64,000 bases of DNA from Burkholderiales bacterium. Lineage in GTDB: Bacteria; Pseudomonadota; Gammaproteobacteria; Burkholderiales; Burkholderiaceae_D. Both the position numbers and the translations under genes were made by a program. The stretch lies in the NCBI GenBank assembly GCA_016196925.1, contig JACPWS010000011.1, positions 1-64,000 on the forward strand, written 5' to 3'. Numbering within the stretch: the first letter of the stretch is position 1; each line of letters opens with the position of its first letter. Below the pieces are notes generated by a model that saw only the letters and a list, made by a program, of their open reading frames with translations, was not told where the DNA came from and did not search any database. This document shows, piece by piece, positions 43,781-53,840 of the stretch.

Positions 43781-45268
43781 ATGATGAAATATTCGGATTT
43801 GAGAGATTTTATTTCTCAACTGCAAAAATTAGACGAACTAAAAAAGGTGGAGATGTCCATTTCACCATATTTGGAGATGACCGAGGTCTGCGACCGGACT
43901 TTGCGGGCGGGCGGGCCGGCCTTGTTGTTCACCCGGCCTAGCGGTCATACCATGCCGGTATTGGGCAATCTGTTCGGCACGCCGCGCCGCGTCGCGCTCG
44001 GCATGGGCGCGCAAGATGTCAGCGAATTGCGCCAGATCGGCCATGTGCTGTCGGCCCTGAAGGAGCCGGAACCGCCCAAGGGTTTTAAAGAAATCATGGG
44101 ACTCGGTTCGCTGGTAAAAGCAGTGTGGGACATGGCGCCGAAAGAGCTGCGCGGCGCCAAATGCCAGGAAATCGTGTGGGAAGGCCAGGATGTCGATCTG
44201 GCGCGCTTGCCGATACAGCATTGCTGGCCCGGCGATATCGCGCCGCTGATTACCTGGGGACTGGTGATCACCAAGGGGCCGCACAAGAAGCGACAAAATC
44301 TCGGTATATATAGACAGCAGGTATTGGGGCGCAATAAAGTCATCATGCGCTGGCTCGCGCATCGCGGCGGCGCACTCGATTTCCGCGAACACGCGATCGT
44401 CAGCAAGGGCCAGCCGTATCCGGTGGCGGTGGCGCTGGGCGCCGATCCGGCCACCATCCTCGGCGCGGTGACGCCGGTGCCGGACAGCTTGTCCGAATAC
44501 CAGTTCGCCGGCTTGCTGCGCGGCAGTCGCACCGAGCTGGTCAAGGCTATCGGTAGCGAGTTGCGGGTGCCGGCGTCGGCCGAGATCGTGCTGGAAGGGC
44601 ATATTTACCCGGATGAGTCACACCCTAGCGGCTACGAACACGCCTTGGAAGGGCCGTACGGCGACCATACCGGCTATTACAATGAGCAAGACAGCTTCCC
44701 GGTATTCACGATAGACCGCATCACCATGCGGCGCGATCCGATTTACCACTCTACCTATACCGGCAAACCGCCGGATGAACCGGCCGTGCTCGGCGTGGCC
44801 TTGAATGAAGTATTTATCCCCTTGCTGCAAAAGCAATTCAGCGAAATCACCGATTTCTACCTGCCGCCGGAAGGCTGCAGCTATCGCATGGCGGTGGTGC
44901 AAATCAAGAAATCCTATGCCGGCCACGCCAAGCGCGTGATGTTCGGGGTCTGGAGCTTCTTGCGCCAGTTTATGTATACCAAGTTCATCGTCGTGGTGGA
45001 TGAGGATGTGAATATCCGCGACTGGAAAGAAGTGATCTGGGCCATCACCACCCGCGTCGACCCGTTGCGCGACACCACGTTGGTGGATAACACGCCGATT
45101 GATTACCTCGATTTTGCCTCGCCGGTCAGTGGTCTCGGCAGCAAGATGGGGATAGATGCGACCAACAAATGGCCGGGCGAAACCAGCCGCGAGTGGGGCA
45201 CGACTATCCAGATGACGCCCGAAGTCAAGCGCCGGGTCGATGACATTTGGCAGCAGCTCGGTTTGTAG
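43781..45268 (+). CDS. ubiD: UbiD-family decarboxylase (prenylated-FMN dependent)
   Basis: A 495-residue decarboxylase that removes the carboxyl group from 3-polyprenyl-4-hydroxybenzoate in ubiquinone synthesis. Markers include [13 protein letters not shown], the metal/prenylated-FMN region [34 protein letters not shown] and the catalytic loop [12 protein letters not shown]. Length matches E. coli UbiD. It stands alone; no ubiX is in the window. Confidence 0.96.
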   Translation: MMKYSDLRDFISQLQKLDELKKVEMSISPYLEMTEVCDRTLRAGGPALLFTRPSGHTMPVLGNLFGTPRRVALGMGAQDVSELRQIGHVLSALKEPEPPKGFKEIMGLGSLVKAVWDMAPKELRGAKCQEIVWEGQDVDLARLPIQHCWPGDIAPLITWGLVITKGPHKKRQNLGIYRQQVLGRNKVIMRWLAHRGGALDFREHAIVSKGQPYPVAVALGADPATILGAVTPVPDSLSEYQFAGLLRGSRTELVKAIGSELRVPASAEIVLEGHIYPDESHPSGYEHALEGPYGDHTGYYNEQDSFPVFTIDRITMRRDPIYHSTYTGKPPDEPAVLGVALNEVFIPLLQKQFSEITDFYLPPEGCSYRMAVVQIKKSYAGHAKRVMFGVWSFLRQFMYTKFIVVVDEDVNIRDWKEVIWAITTRVDPLRDTTLVDNTPIDYLDFASPVSGLGSKMGIDATNKWPGETSREWGTTIQMTPEVKRRVDDIWQQLGL

Positions 45269-45283
45269 GCGGGCCGCCGCCCT

Positions 45284-45583
45284 TTATTCGCCGTGATGTC
45301 GGCGTGGCAGCGCCACCGAATCGGCCCAGGTGTCAATGGAGATCGGTCGCGGCGCTTGCCGGGAGCGGTAATGGTTTTGCAGGGAAAAAATCTCTTGCAA
45401 AATGCCAGGAGGGAAACCGGCTCTGTGACCGCGTTGATCGAACAAGAGGCTGGCTAGGTAATCTTCAAAAGTGGCGGCTTCCCAATGTAGTGCCATCTTT
45501 TCCACGATGTGCGGATAATTCTTTTCCAGAAGGTGCGGATAAGTCTCTTCCGACCCGAGCTGCTGCGCGAATTTGCTGTTCAT
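45284..45583 (-). CDS. Hypothetical protein, betaproteobacterial
   Basis: A 99-residue soluble protein: KNYPHIVEKMALHWEAATFEDYLASLLFDQRGHRAGFPPGILQEIFSL. I have the impression that similar small proteins with HxVEKMxLxW and GFPPxxLxEIFxL patterns are common in Burkholderiales, but I cannot name the family. ATG 45583 is preceded by AGGAAAAAAC, a good ribosome-binding site; a GTG six codons upstream has none. It is convergent with ubiD, 15 bases apart. Confidence 0.65.
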   Translation of the reverse strand: MNSKFAQQLGSEETYPHLLEKNYPHIVEKMALHWEAATFEDYLASLLFDQRGHRAGFPPGILQEIFSLQNHYRSRQAPRPISIDTWADSVALPRRHHGE

Positions 45584-45786
45584 GTTTTTTCCTAAGCTCA
45601 CGTTTGGAAAATTGCTATGAAGCCCATGGTGTTGCCCGCTATGGGCTTAATATAATCAGCAATTTGTCTTTCGACAATAACTTTCGCTTATTTAGCTGAT
45701 GTTACGCAGAGCCATGTCGAGAAAAAGTATTTTTGTCCATGTATGTATTTCATGGGCAGCGCTTTTTCAGATGTATCAGTAAATAA

Positions 45787-45818
45787 AAAAGGGTGGACTT
45801 CACGCCCACCCCCAAAAA
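45787..45818 (-). terminator. Intrinsic terminator of the ABC/M1 operon
   Basis: On the minus strand GGGTGG pairs with CCACCC and a T-run follows. It lies 26 bases past the stop of the ABC permease/aminopeptidase gene. Confidence 0.8.
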
Positions 45819-45843
45819 AAACTCCGATTACAGTTCGGCGCGA

Positions 45844-48800
45844 TTACTTGCTGGACATCTCCACTTTGATCAGATTGTCATCCGGCTTGCGATCAACATA
45901 TTTGTTGTCGGGGTCGATGCCGGCCTTGGTCGGTTCGCCTTTGACTATCATGCTGAAGGTCATTTCCTTGCGGTCGATGAACTTGCGTTCGCGCAGCAGG
46001 GAATTGCCGTCCTTGTCGTCGACACCGATGTCTATCCAGTCTTTCAGGGCGACTTCTTTCTCCACCCCGAGTTCATCCGCCTTCAGCTTGTTGGCGGCGA
46101 GCTTGATGCTGACTTCGTACTTGCCGTCGGCCACAGGCTTGGCGCTGGCGGAGAGGGCGCGATTTTCGAACAGGATGATGGATTCGAACAAGTCGGCTAT
46201 CAGGTACTGCTTATCTTGCGGCGTCACTTTGCGCAAGGCATCCACCAGCGCCTTGGCGTTGGCGTATGGCGCGCCCTGATTGGCATGGGCGGCGATGACT
46301 TCACGCAGGGCGGCATTCACCTTGTCTTCGCCTATCATGTCTTGCAGCAGATACATGGCCAGGCTGCCTTTCTGGTAATGGATGTACTGCTGGTTTTCAT
46401 TGTGCGCCAGCGGCAATTCCTTCTTGCGTTCCTGGCTGCGGCCGAACAGGTAACGATCCAGTTCGTATTTCAGGAACTTGCGCATCTTGGCTTCGCCATA
46501 CGCCTGTTTCATCACCATCAAGGCTGAGTATTGCGCCAGCGATTCCACCAGTACGGTCGCACCCTTGGTATTGCCGGACACCACCTGATGCGCCCACCAT
46601 TGATGGCCCATTTCATGCGCGGTGATGTAAAACGGGTAATCGATGTCTTTCGGGTCCTTGTCGTCGACTTTGGCGATGAAACCTATCCCTTCCGAATACG
46701 GGATAGTGTTCGGGAAAGCCTGGGCAAAGCTGGCGTAACGCGGGAACTCGACGATACGCACCAGTTTATGCTGGTAAGGGCTGTAATTCTCGGTGTAATA
46801 GGCGAGCGAGGCTTGCACCCCTTTAACCATGCGTTCCAGATTGTATTCGTGCCCTTTCTGGTAGTCGATTTCGATAGGGATGTCTTTCCATTGCGCCTTC
46901 TTGACGCTATACGCGCCGGATTGAAAGGCATAGAAATTCAGGATAGGCAGTTCGGGCGCGTAGTGGAAATAACGGCGGCCATCCTGTTCCCATTCACGTT
47001 TCAGGGTGCCGGGCGCGATCGCCATCTGGTCGGCGCTGGTGGAAACCACGGCGTCAAACGTGATCCAGTCGGCGTCGTTGGAAATATAGCTGTTGGCCAG
47101 ACCTTTAGGGTCTTCGCGTTCCGCCATGCGCTCTTTTTCCGGCAGACCGTGTTTGCGCCTTTCCTTTTCCTCGCTGAGTTCCAGGTTGGGCTGGTAACCG
47201 ATGTGCGGCATCAACTGGCTGTTGAAGAAAGTGCCGTTATACAGTACGTGCTGGCCGCTGCTCATGCCGAGCAGGGTTTTCGGTGCGTATTCCAGCTCGA
47301 AATGCAGGGCCAGTTTTTCACCAGCTTGCAGGGCAGGACTCAGTTTGTAGCTGAGGAAGTTGTGCTCGCGGTCGTCGATCGCTGCGCTTTGCCGGCGGTC
47401 GAACTGCATGCTGGCGATGCGGGCGTCTTCATGCTGGACGATGAAGATTTCATTGATCGCTGCGTTAGTGCGGTTGACCAGCTGGTAATCGCCCTTGATG
47501 CGGGCAGTACGGGTGACCGGGAAAATATCCACCGCCAGTTTGACATCGGTAATGCGCGGCTGTGGACGGCTTTCATATTGCTTGTACTTCTTCTCGTACT
47601 CGGCATTCTCGGCTTGTTGCGTGAAGCTGTTTTTGTAGTGATTCAGGATATTGGTGTAATAAAACAGCACGCCACCGGCGCCCACAAACACGCACAGGCC
47701 GAGCGCCAGCAAGCTGCCCGTGCCTTTGCTCAGGCTCAGACGCGCCAGCCGCAGACGCCCACGCAGATCGCCGGTGGCGCCGCGCACCCACAACAGCATG
47801 GCGGCGGCCAGCAGCATCAGCGACGCGCCACCCCAGAACACCTGATACCAGCGCACGGCGGGCAAGAAGTGACCATAGCCGTTGATGGCGGAATAGGTGA
47901 TCTGCGGGATGTTGCCAAATCTGAGCATGGGGTGCTCTATCCCCATCCCGGGCAAGGCGATATCGGCGATGTAATACACGATCATCACAAAATAACCGAC
48001 GTATTTATGATTGACGATCACCTGTACCGCCATCGCCAGCACCGCCAGCAGCGCATAGTCCGGCCATTGCAGCGAGAATAACTGGAACAGATAGTGTCCC
48101 AACTCGTAGTTGGTATAGCCCTTGAAAGTCTGGATCAGCAAGCCGCACAACATCAGCACCGCCAGCAGGGCGCCTTGCAGCACCACCAGGGAGAGCAACT
48201 TGGACAGCAAGGGCAGCCAGTTCGGCACCGGCAGCGCATCCAGCAATTGCGCAACGCGGGCATCGCGTTCGCGCCACACCAGTTCGCCGGCGTAAAAGGT
48301 GGTGATGATCAGCATGAACAGGCTGAAGCTGCCGCCCAGCACTTCCAGCACCGCAAAGGTGACCGGATAAGTCGAGGTGCCGTAAATCTTGGTGACGGCG
48401 TTGGACAGTGCGAACATGAACAGCACGCCGCACAGCAGGATCACGATGAAATACACATTCTTGACCGTTTCGCGCAGATTCAGCCAGCTCTGGCGCCAGA
48501 ACAGTTGCCACAGGCCGGCAGCGGAGAAGCGCGGTTGCACCCGTGGCACGCTGGTCACCGCCGGCGCTGCGACGGCTTTTTCTTTCTTTTGTTTGCCGGC
48601 AGTGCTGATTGCGGCAAAGTTAAAGCGCCAGTAGCACAGCACTATCATCACGATGCCGACCGCGCCCCAGATCAGGCGATTGATCAGGAACAGGCCGGTC
48701 AGCGGCACCAGCTTGCTGTTCTTATCGGCGATGCTCCAGTATTCGGTCACGCGGCTGATGGCGGCGGAACCAAACGGGTCGAGCAGGGCGCCCAGCGTGC

Positions 48801-49419
48801 GGTTATCCAGGTCGCGCAAGAAGGAGCTGGCGATCATATAGCCGATCAGCAACACCACGCTGGCCACATACACCGGCAACATGCGGCGGAACAAGGCGCC
48901 CAGCGTGAAGAAGATCGCACCGAACACCAGGAAATTAGGCACGATAGAGTACAGGTAAGGCATCACATAAGCGGCCGGGATAGGTTGTCCCAGTCGTACC
49001 GCTTCTATGCCGGGCAGGTAACAACCGAGCCAGGCGCCCAGACCCAGGCTGGAAAAAATCGCCAGCAAGGCGAGGAAGGCGCCTAAAAAGCGTCCGCCCA
49101 GATATTGCAGCTTGGTGAGTGGTGCACTGTAAAAAAAGTGCCAGATATTGTGTTCCACATCCTGCTGCACGGCGCGTCCCATCATGGCGGCCACGATCAC
49201 GACCCCCAGGTAGCCGAGGAAGGCGATGGTTTGCGACACCGCGACCGGCGCATTGATATGCACCTTGCCGCCGAAATCGATCACCGCGCCGGAGAAAGCG
49301 CCGCCGGCGGCCGCCATCCACAACATCGCCAGCGAGAAAAACATCAGGAAATACACATAAGTCGACAGGCTGCGGAATTTCTGCCGCAGCTCAAAGGAAA
49401 GTATGGCTAACATGGTCAC
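45844..49419 (-). CDS. ABC-2 type permease fused to M1-family aminopeptidase
   Basis: A 1191-residue fusion. Residues 1-590 hold about 12 membrane helices in two ABC-2 permease-like halves. From about 640 to the end is an extracytoplasmic M1 metallopeptidase region with zinc motif HEMGHQWWAH (H935, E936, H939) and third ligand E959 in LVESLAQY; the 19-residue spacing is what I recall for this permease-linked branch, not the usual 18. The adjacent gene encodes the ATPase with a four-base gap. The unit probably transports and trims a peptide, but the substrate is unknown. Confidence 0.9.
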   Translation of the reverse strand: MTMLAILSFELRQKFRSLSTYVYFLMFFSLAMLWMAAAGGAFSGAVIDFGGKVHINAPVAVSQTIAFLGYLGVVIVAAMMGRAVQQDVEHNIWHFFYSAPLTKLQYLGGRFLGAFLALLAIFSSLGLGAWLGCYLPGIEAVRLGQPIPAAYVMPYLYSIVPNFLVFGAIFFTLGALFRRMLPVYVASVVLLIGYMIASSFLRDLDNRTLGALLDPFGSAAISRVTEYWSIADKNSKLVPLTGLFLINRLIWGAVGIVMIVLCYWRFNFAAISTAGKQKKEKAVAAPAVTSVPRVQPRFSAAGLWQLFWRQSWLNLRETVKNVYFIVILLCGVLFMFALSNAVTKIYGTSTYPVTFAVLEVLGGSFSLFMLIITTFYAGELVWRERDARVAQLLDALPVPNWLPLLSKLLSLVVLQGALLAVLMLCGLLIQTFKGYTNYELGHYLFQLFSLQWPDYALLAVLAMAVQVIVNHKYVGYFVMIVYYIADIALPGMGIEHPMLRFGNIPQITYSAINGYGHFLPAVRWYQVFWGGASLMLLAAAMLLWVRGATGDLRGRLRLARLSLSKGTGSLLALGLCVFVGAGGVLFYYTNILNHYKNSFTQQAENAEYEKKYKQYESRPQPRITDVKLAVDIFPVTRTARIKGDYQLVNRTNAAINEIFIVQHEDARIASMQFDRRQSAAIDDREHNFLSYKLSPALQAGEKLALHFELEYAPKTLLGMSSGQHVLYNGTFFNSQLMPHIGYQPNLELSEEKERRKHGLPEKERMAEREDPKGLANSYISNDADWITFDAVVSTSADQMAIAPGTLKREWEQDGRRYFHYAPELPILNFYAFQSGAYSVKKAQWKDIPIEIDYQKGHEYNLERMVKGVQASLAYYTENYSPYQHKLVRIVEFPRYASFAQAFPNTIPYSEGIGFIAKVDDKDPKDIDYPFYITAHEMGHQWWAHQVVSGNTKGATVLVESLAQYSALMVMKQAYGEAKMRKFLKYELDRYLFGRSQERKKELPLAHNENQQYIHYQKGSLAMYLLQDMIGEDKVNAALREVIAAHANQGAPYANAKALVDALRKVTPQDKQYLIADLFESIILFENRALSASAKPVADGKYEVSIKLAANKLKADELGVEKEVALKDWIDIGVDDKDGNSLLRERKFIDRKEMTFSMIVKGEPTKAGIDPDNKYVDRKPDDNLIKVEMSSK

Positions 49420-49422
49420 TCC

Positions 49423-50328
49423 TTATGCCGCGCGGGAGCCGGTCGCCGCGCCGTGCTGCAGCAAACCAGCCATGGCCGAGAAATACACATCTTCCAGGTC
49501 GCCCTGGGTGGTGCTGAAACCTTCGCCGGGATGGGCGTCGGCGTACACGTGGATCAGGGTGCGGCCGGCAGTCAGGCGGCTGGAAATCACTTGATATTGC
49601 TGCTGGAATTGCGCCAGTTCGGCTTTGTCGATAAAGCGTTTCCAGATTTTGCCCTGGATCTGGTCTATCAATTGCAAGGGCTGGCCAGTCAGGATTACCG
49701 AGCCTTTATCGATCACCGCCATGTGATTGCATAGGTCGGCCACGTCTTCCACGATATGAGTGGACAGGATCACGATCTTGTCGGCGCCGATGTCGGACAA
49801 CAGGTTGTGGAAGCGCACGCGCTCTTCCGGATCGAGGCCGGCAGTCGGTTCATCCACGATGATCAGCTGCGGATCGCCGAGCAAGGCCTGGGCGATGCCG
49901 AAGCGCTGGCGCATGCCGCCGGAGAAGCCGCCCACATGCTTATTTTTGACGTTGTACAGATTGGTCTGGTGCAGCAGCGCTTCCACTACTTCTTTCCGTT
50001 CCTTACGCTGATCGAGCCCCTTCAGTACGGCGAAGTGGTCCAGCAGATCATAGGCGCTGACTTTCGGGTACAGCCCGAAATCCTGCGGCAGATAACCGAG
50101 CATGCGGCGCACCGTGTCTTTATGGGTGCGGATATCGATCGCGTCCAGATGCGCCGTGCCGGAATCGGCATCCTGCAGTGTGGCCAGCGTGCGCATCAAT
50201 GTCGATTTGCCGGCGCCGTTAGGGCCGAGCAAGCCGAACATGCCGGCCGGTATCGTCAGGCTGATGTCGTTCAAGGCTTGTACGCCGGTGCTATATTTTT
50301 TTGACAGATGCTGTATACGAAGTTCCAT
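49423..50328 (-). CDS. ABC transporter ATP-binding protein
   Basis: A 301-residue ATPase. Walker A is GPNGAGKSTLMR, the signature is GFSGGMRQRFGIAQALLGDP, Walker B is LIIVDEPTAGLD, and the H loop is STHIVED. It precedes the permease/peptidase gene on the same strand and powers it. It is separated from 4.5S RNA by 270 bases. Confidence 0.93.
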   Translation of the reverse strand: MELRIQHLSKKYSTGVQALNDISLTIPAGMFGLLGPNGAGKSTLMRTLATLQDADSGTAHLDAIDIRTHKDTVRRMLGYLPQDFGLYPKVSAYDLLDHFAVLKGLDQRKERKEVVEALLHQTNLYNVKNKHVGGFSGGMRQRFGIAQALLGDPQLIIVDEPTAGLDPEERVRFHNLLSDIGADKIVILSTHIVEDVADLCNHMAVIDKGSVILTGQPLQLIDQIQGKIWKRFIDKAELAQFQQQYQVISSRLTAGRTLIHVYADAHPGEGFSTTQGDLEDVYFSAMAGLLQHGAATGSRAA

Positions 50329-50589
50329 TGCTTGTCCTTATCTGTTGTTGTGAGAACGTCTTCTGCATGTTGTGCGCGAAGCATGATACTGCAATTTGCA
50401 TATTGGCAAATATCTTTCGGCATGCGGAATCCACTGATAATATTGAAATGTTGAGGTTGGCGCTTTTTGCATGCGATGAAAACGCCGAAACGCGGGATCA
50501 AGGCCCGGAAGCAGGGTGCGAAATCCCCTTGAGTCCGGAGGCGCCTGTTGCAGCCGGAGAAAAGCTAGCGCGTTTTTATTCCCATGCGC

Positions 50590-50595
50590 TATAAT
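50590..50595 (+). promoter_or_regulatory. -10 box of the 4.5S RNA promoter
   Basis: A perfect TATAAT lies five bases upstream of the inferred 5' end of the SRP RNA. The -35 region is weak and was not placed. Confidence 0.65.
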
Positions 50596-50599
50596 GCTC

Positions 50600-50700
50600 G
50601 CTGGCGGGCCCCTGCGCATTGCGGCATGGCCAATCTGGTCAGGTCGGGAACGAAGCAGCCACAGTCATTTCCCGCAAGTGCCGCAGACCAGGCTCGCCAA
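50600..50700 (+). ncRNA. ffs: Signal recognition particle 4.5S RNA
   Basis: The conserved apical region is present as TCTGGTCAGGTCGGGAACGA and AGCAGCCACAGT, with the closing strand GCCGCAGACCAGGCTCGCC pairing back to the 5' GGCGGGC region. This is the SRP RNA hairpin that binds Ffh. Exact ends are estimated from pairing. It lies between the ABC operon and the Cache protein gene. Confidence 0.9.
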
Positions 50701-50856
50701 CTTAACTCTTCCTGCTTTACCCTCCCTTTCTCTGCCTAAGACTGTCGCCGTTTCTAAGCGATTATGTGCGTGCGCCTTGTGTTTCTCCGGGTTTAAATTA
50801 TGCTGAACCGGCACTTCCCGGTTTTATCCCCAGAACACGATTCAAGGAGACTACTG

Positions 50857-51321
50857 ATGAAAACCTTCAGCAAATTTTTGTTGTCCTTTTTGTTGGGCCT
50901 GGGCTTGCTGGTTCCCGCCTTCGCGGCTGACGAGCGGGGGACGACAGAACAGGCGATGGCGATGGTAAAGAAGGGCATTGCCTACATCAAGGAGCATGGC
51001 AAGGAAAAAGCGTTTGCCGAATTCTCTAATACTGCGAACAAGGACTTCCATGATCGTGATCTTTATCTGTTCGTATATGACATGAGTGGCAATAACATGA
51101 CGCACGGCAATAATCCCAAGATGGTAGGGAAAAACATGATGGACCTGAAAGACAGTGACGGTAAATTGATCGTCAAGTCCATGATCGATGTGGTCAACAG
51201 CAAGGGTAAGGGCTGGGTCGATTACAAATGGCCGAACCCCATGACTAAGGCGCTGGAAATGAAATCGAGCTATGTGGAAAAACTCGACAATTATTTTGTC
51301 GGTTGCGGCGCTTATAAATAA
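50857..51321 (+). CDS. Secreted single-Cache-domain protein
   Basis: A 154-residue protein with a signal peptide (FLLSFLLGLGLLVPAFA) and one Cache_2-type domain: VKKGIAYIKEHGKEKAFAEFSN, DLYLFVYDMSGNNMTHGNNPKMVGKNMMDLKDSDG, GWVDYKWPNPMTKALEMKSSYVEKL. No transmembrane or signalling domain follows. It may be a free periplasmic ligand-binding protein. ATG 50857 follows AAGGAG. Confidence 0.87.
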   Translation: MKTFSKFLLSFLLGLGLLVPAFAADERGTTEQAMAMVKKGIAYIKEHGKEKAFAEFSNTANKDFHDRDLYLFVYDMSGNNMTHGNNPKMVGKNMMDLKDSDGKLIVKSMIDVVNSKGKGWVDYKWPNPMTKALEMKSSYVEKLDNYFVGCGAYK

Positions 51322-51340
51322 ACTCTGTTTCCCGCTGAAA

Positions 51341-51373
51341 CGCCCCCTGGCAGGATTCCGGGGGGCTTTTTTT
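51341..51373 (+). terminator. Intrinsic terminator after the Cache-protein gene
   Basis: GCCCCC pairs with GGGGGGC across a short loop and is followed by seven T residues, 20 bases past the stop. Confidence 0.85.
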
Positions 51374-51490
51374 CGTCGCCGCGACTGCCGCCGGCACCGT
51401 TTTTGCGTGGCCCTTGTGTCAGCTCAATGCCGACCCGCCTCGGATAAATATTATTTATAGTGCGGGATATACCGTTTTTCGGAGAGGGAA

Positions 51491-52285
51491 GTGAAAAAAG
51501 CCAAGGACCGCCACGCCAGCGACGATTCCCAGATATTCCCACTGACGCAAAGATTCCTGGCGTGGTTTACGCGCCCCTGGCTGTTGTTGGGTTTAATTTT
51601 GTCGATTCCCGCCTTTTATCTGCTGCTGGCCGGCGAAACCGATGCTGCGCGCAGGGCAGGTCATATCATGTACGGAGCGGTGGCTTTCATCATCGCGGGC
51701 GACACTGTGGCGCAATGGAAATTGAACCGGCACAGAGAACGCCGCAGCGGCAAGATGCTGTTGGATATCCTCATTGTCGTGGGCTGTTTGCTGAGCGCCA
51801 TACCTTTCGATACGCCTTGGAGTACGACCGGGTGGCTGCTGCGACTGGGCTTGTGCGCGGCGATCGTGTTGCGCATCGCCACTTTGGTATTGCGTCAGAT
51901 GCGGCCCAGTCATCTGGTGCAAATGCTGATGCTGGCTTTGCTGATGCTGACTTCGGCCGGCGCCGGTTTTTATTGGCTGGAGCCGAATGTCTTGAATTAC
52001 GCGGACGGCGTCTGGCTGGCGTTTACCACTGTGGCGACCGTCGGTTACGGCGATATCGTGCCGTCGACCCCGGCTTCCAAAATATTCGCGGTATTCATCG
52101 TTTTGTTCGGTTACGCCATGTTTTCCATCGTGACGGCGAACATCGCCGCGCTATTCGTCGGTAAAGAAGAGGCAGTGCTGGAGCGCGAATTGCATGCCGA
52201 TATACGCGCGCTGGCGCAAGAGCTTGCGGCGTTAAGAGAAGAATTGCGCCGCCGGGAAAGTCCGCTACCGCAAAACGAAGCCTAA
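51491..52285 (+). CDS. Voltage-gated-type potassium channel protein
   Basis: A 264-residue protein with six membrane helices and the selectivity filter TVATVGYGD near residues 182-188. The last pore helix (IFAVFIVLFGYAMFSIVTANIAALF) is followed by a coiled-coil tail (ELHADIRALAQELAALREELRRRE), which could mediate tetramer assembly. The GTG start at 51491 has GGAGAGG upstream. Confidence 0.88.
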   Translation: MKKAKDRHASDDSQIFPLTQRFLAWFTRPWLLLGLILSIPAFYLLLAGETDAARRAGHIMYGAVAFIIAGDTVAQWKLNRHRERRSGKMLLDILIVVGCLLSAIPFDTPWSTTGWLLRLGLCAAIVLRIATLVLRQMRPSHLVQMLMLALLMLTSAGAGFYWLEPNVLNYADGVWLAFTTVATVGYGDIVPSTPASKIFAVFIVLFGYAMFSIVTANIAALFVGKEEAVLERELHADIRALAQELAALREELRRRESPLPQNEA

Positions 52286-52336
52286 GCATGAACATCTTAC
52301 GGCGCCAAGCCCCGCATCCCGACGGGAATGGAGAAT

Positions 52337-53236
52337 TTAGCCGCGCTTGAAGCGCGCATCCTGCGCCAGCGCTTGCCCGGCAAAATCGATGAAGGCCGAC
52401 AATTTGCGCGGTGTGCCGCGCGCGCTAGGATAGACCATGTGGATGGTCGATGGCGGCAGGCGCCAATCGGGCAATACGCGCTCCAGCTGACCCGCTCGCA
52501 GCGATTCATAGACGTGGAAACCCGGCACCCAGCCTATACCCACGCCGGCCAGCAGGCTGGGCAATAGGGCGTCGGCCGGGGCGCACACCAGGCAGGCGTG
52601 CAGGCTCAGATGCTGTTTCTGGCCGGCGCCGGATACCAGGTCCAGCGCTTGCAGATCGCGCGTCAAACTTAGGAAGCGGTGCCGGTGCATATCGGCCGGC
52701 AATTGCGGCCGGCCATGGGCCTCCAGATAAGCGGGGCTGGCGCACAGCACACGCTCCACCGTGCCCACCGCGCGCGCGATCAGCGAACTGTCGGCCAGCG
52801 CCCCCATGCGGAAGGCCAGATCGACGCCTTCTTCTATCAGGTTGATCTTGTGGTCGACCAGTAGCGCCTCGACTTCGATTTCCGGATAGCGCAGCATGAA
52901 CTCGGCGATCAGCGGCGCCAATACCACACGGCCGAAACTGCTGGGTGCGGTCAGACGCAGCAAGCCGCGCGGTTCCAGTTTGGCGTGCGCGGCCAGCTCC
53001 AGCTCTTCCTTCAGTATTTGCACCTGGGCCGCAGTGCGCTGGTACAACTGGCGCCCGTCTTCGCTCAGGGTCAGTGCGCGTGTGCTGCGCTGAACCAGGC
53101 GCAGCCCCAGTTCGGCTTCCAGCCGCGCCAGATTGCGCGACAGGGTGGAGGTGGGAACCCCGCTCTTGTCGCTGGCCTTGGCCAGACTGCCGGCGTCGGC
53201 AATAGCAATGAAAGAAGAGAGCAGGTCGAGGTGCAT
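52337..53236 (-). CDS. LysR-family transcriptional regulator
   Basis: A 299-residue regulator with an N-terminal winged helix (DLLSSFIAIADAGSLAKASDKSGVPTSTLSRNLARLEAELG) and a periplasmic-binding-type effector domain. ATG 53236 (MHLDLLSSF) is the usual start. It is divergent from the luciferase-domain gene with the SDR gene beyond, and probably controls one or both. Confidence 0.9.
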   Translation of the reverse strand: MHLDLLSSFIAIADAGSLAKASDKSGVPTSTLSRNLARLEAELGLRLVQRSTRALTLSEDGRQLYQRTAAQVQILKEELELAAHAKLEPRGLLRLTAPSSFGRVVLAPLIAEFMLRYPEIEVEALLVDHKINLIEEGVDLAFRMGALADSSLIARAVGTVERVLCASPAYLEAHGRPQLPADMHRHRFLSLTRDLQALDLVSGAGQKQHLSLHACLVCAPADALLPSLLAGVGIGWVPGFHVYESLRAGQLERVLPDWRLPPSTIHMVYPSARGTPRKLSAFIDFAGQALAQDARFKRG

Positions 53237-53341
53237 GTGGATTATTCCAAAAATGGGATTGCGCCATCCAATTTTCATGGCTTCTGCTGCAAATGTGGAA
53301 GAAGTATAGTGGCTTCACACCTACTTCACAGGAATTTCAGC

Positions 53342-53830
53342 ATGACGCACTACACCCGCCTGCCGGCCCGAACCGGCGCTAAGCCCAGCACCACGCCGAG
53401 AACGCCGCATCAACAACTGGACCAGACCAGTCCGCTTGAACTGCAGGAAAAACTATGGCAGCGCATGATGGGTCTGGCCGGCGTCAGTATCCGGCCCAGC
53501 GGTATTTCCGTACCCGGCACGCGCGCCCTGTGGCTGGAGCAAGCCGGCAACCCCGATGCATTCATGGTCGGCCGCGAATTCGCCCATTTGCATCCGGCCC
53601 ACGACGGCAGCTTGCACATGATCCTCGATCCGCATAGTCATGCCCTGGCCATGGCCGGCGGCTGGGCCGAATCGCATCCGCTGGCCGGCCGCTACACCTC
53701 ACGCACCAATGTCCTGGTGTATGGGCCGCGCGACGAAGCCGAGCTGGACGTGGTGTGGTGGCTGGTACAGCAATCGTATCGCTATGCCAGCGGATTGGCC
53801 GCCGAACCGCCAACGCAGCTCCAGCACTAA
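53342..53830 (+). CDS. Luciferase-domain (DUF5519-like) protein
   Basis: A 162-residue soluble protein with the motifs GTRALWLEQAG, GREFAHLHPAHDGSLHMILD, GGWAESHPLAGRY and LVYGPRDEAELDVVWWLVQQSYRYASG. This set matches my recollection of a small bacterial domain named luciferase or DUF5519, whose function is not established. The histidines in EFAHLHP and the GWAESHP segment are the likeliest active positions. It lies between a divergent LysR gene and the SDR gene. Confidence 0.6.
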   Translation: MTHYTRLPARTGAKPSTTPRTPHQQLDQTSPLELQEKLWQRMMGLAGVSIRPSGISVPGTRALWLEQAGNPDAFMVGREFAHLHPAHDGSLHMILDPHSHALAMAGGWAESHPLAGRYTSRTNVLVYGPRDEAELDVVWWLVQQSYRYASGLAAEPPTQLQH

Positions 53831-53840
53831 ATTTTTATCT

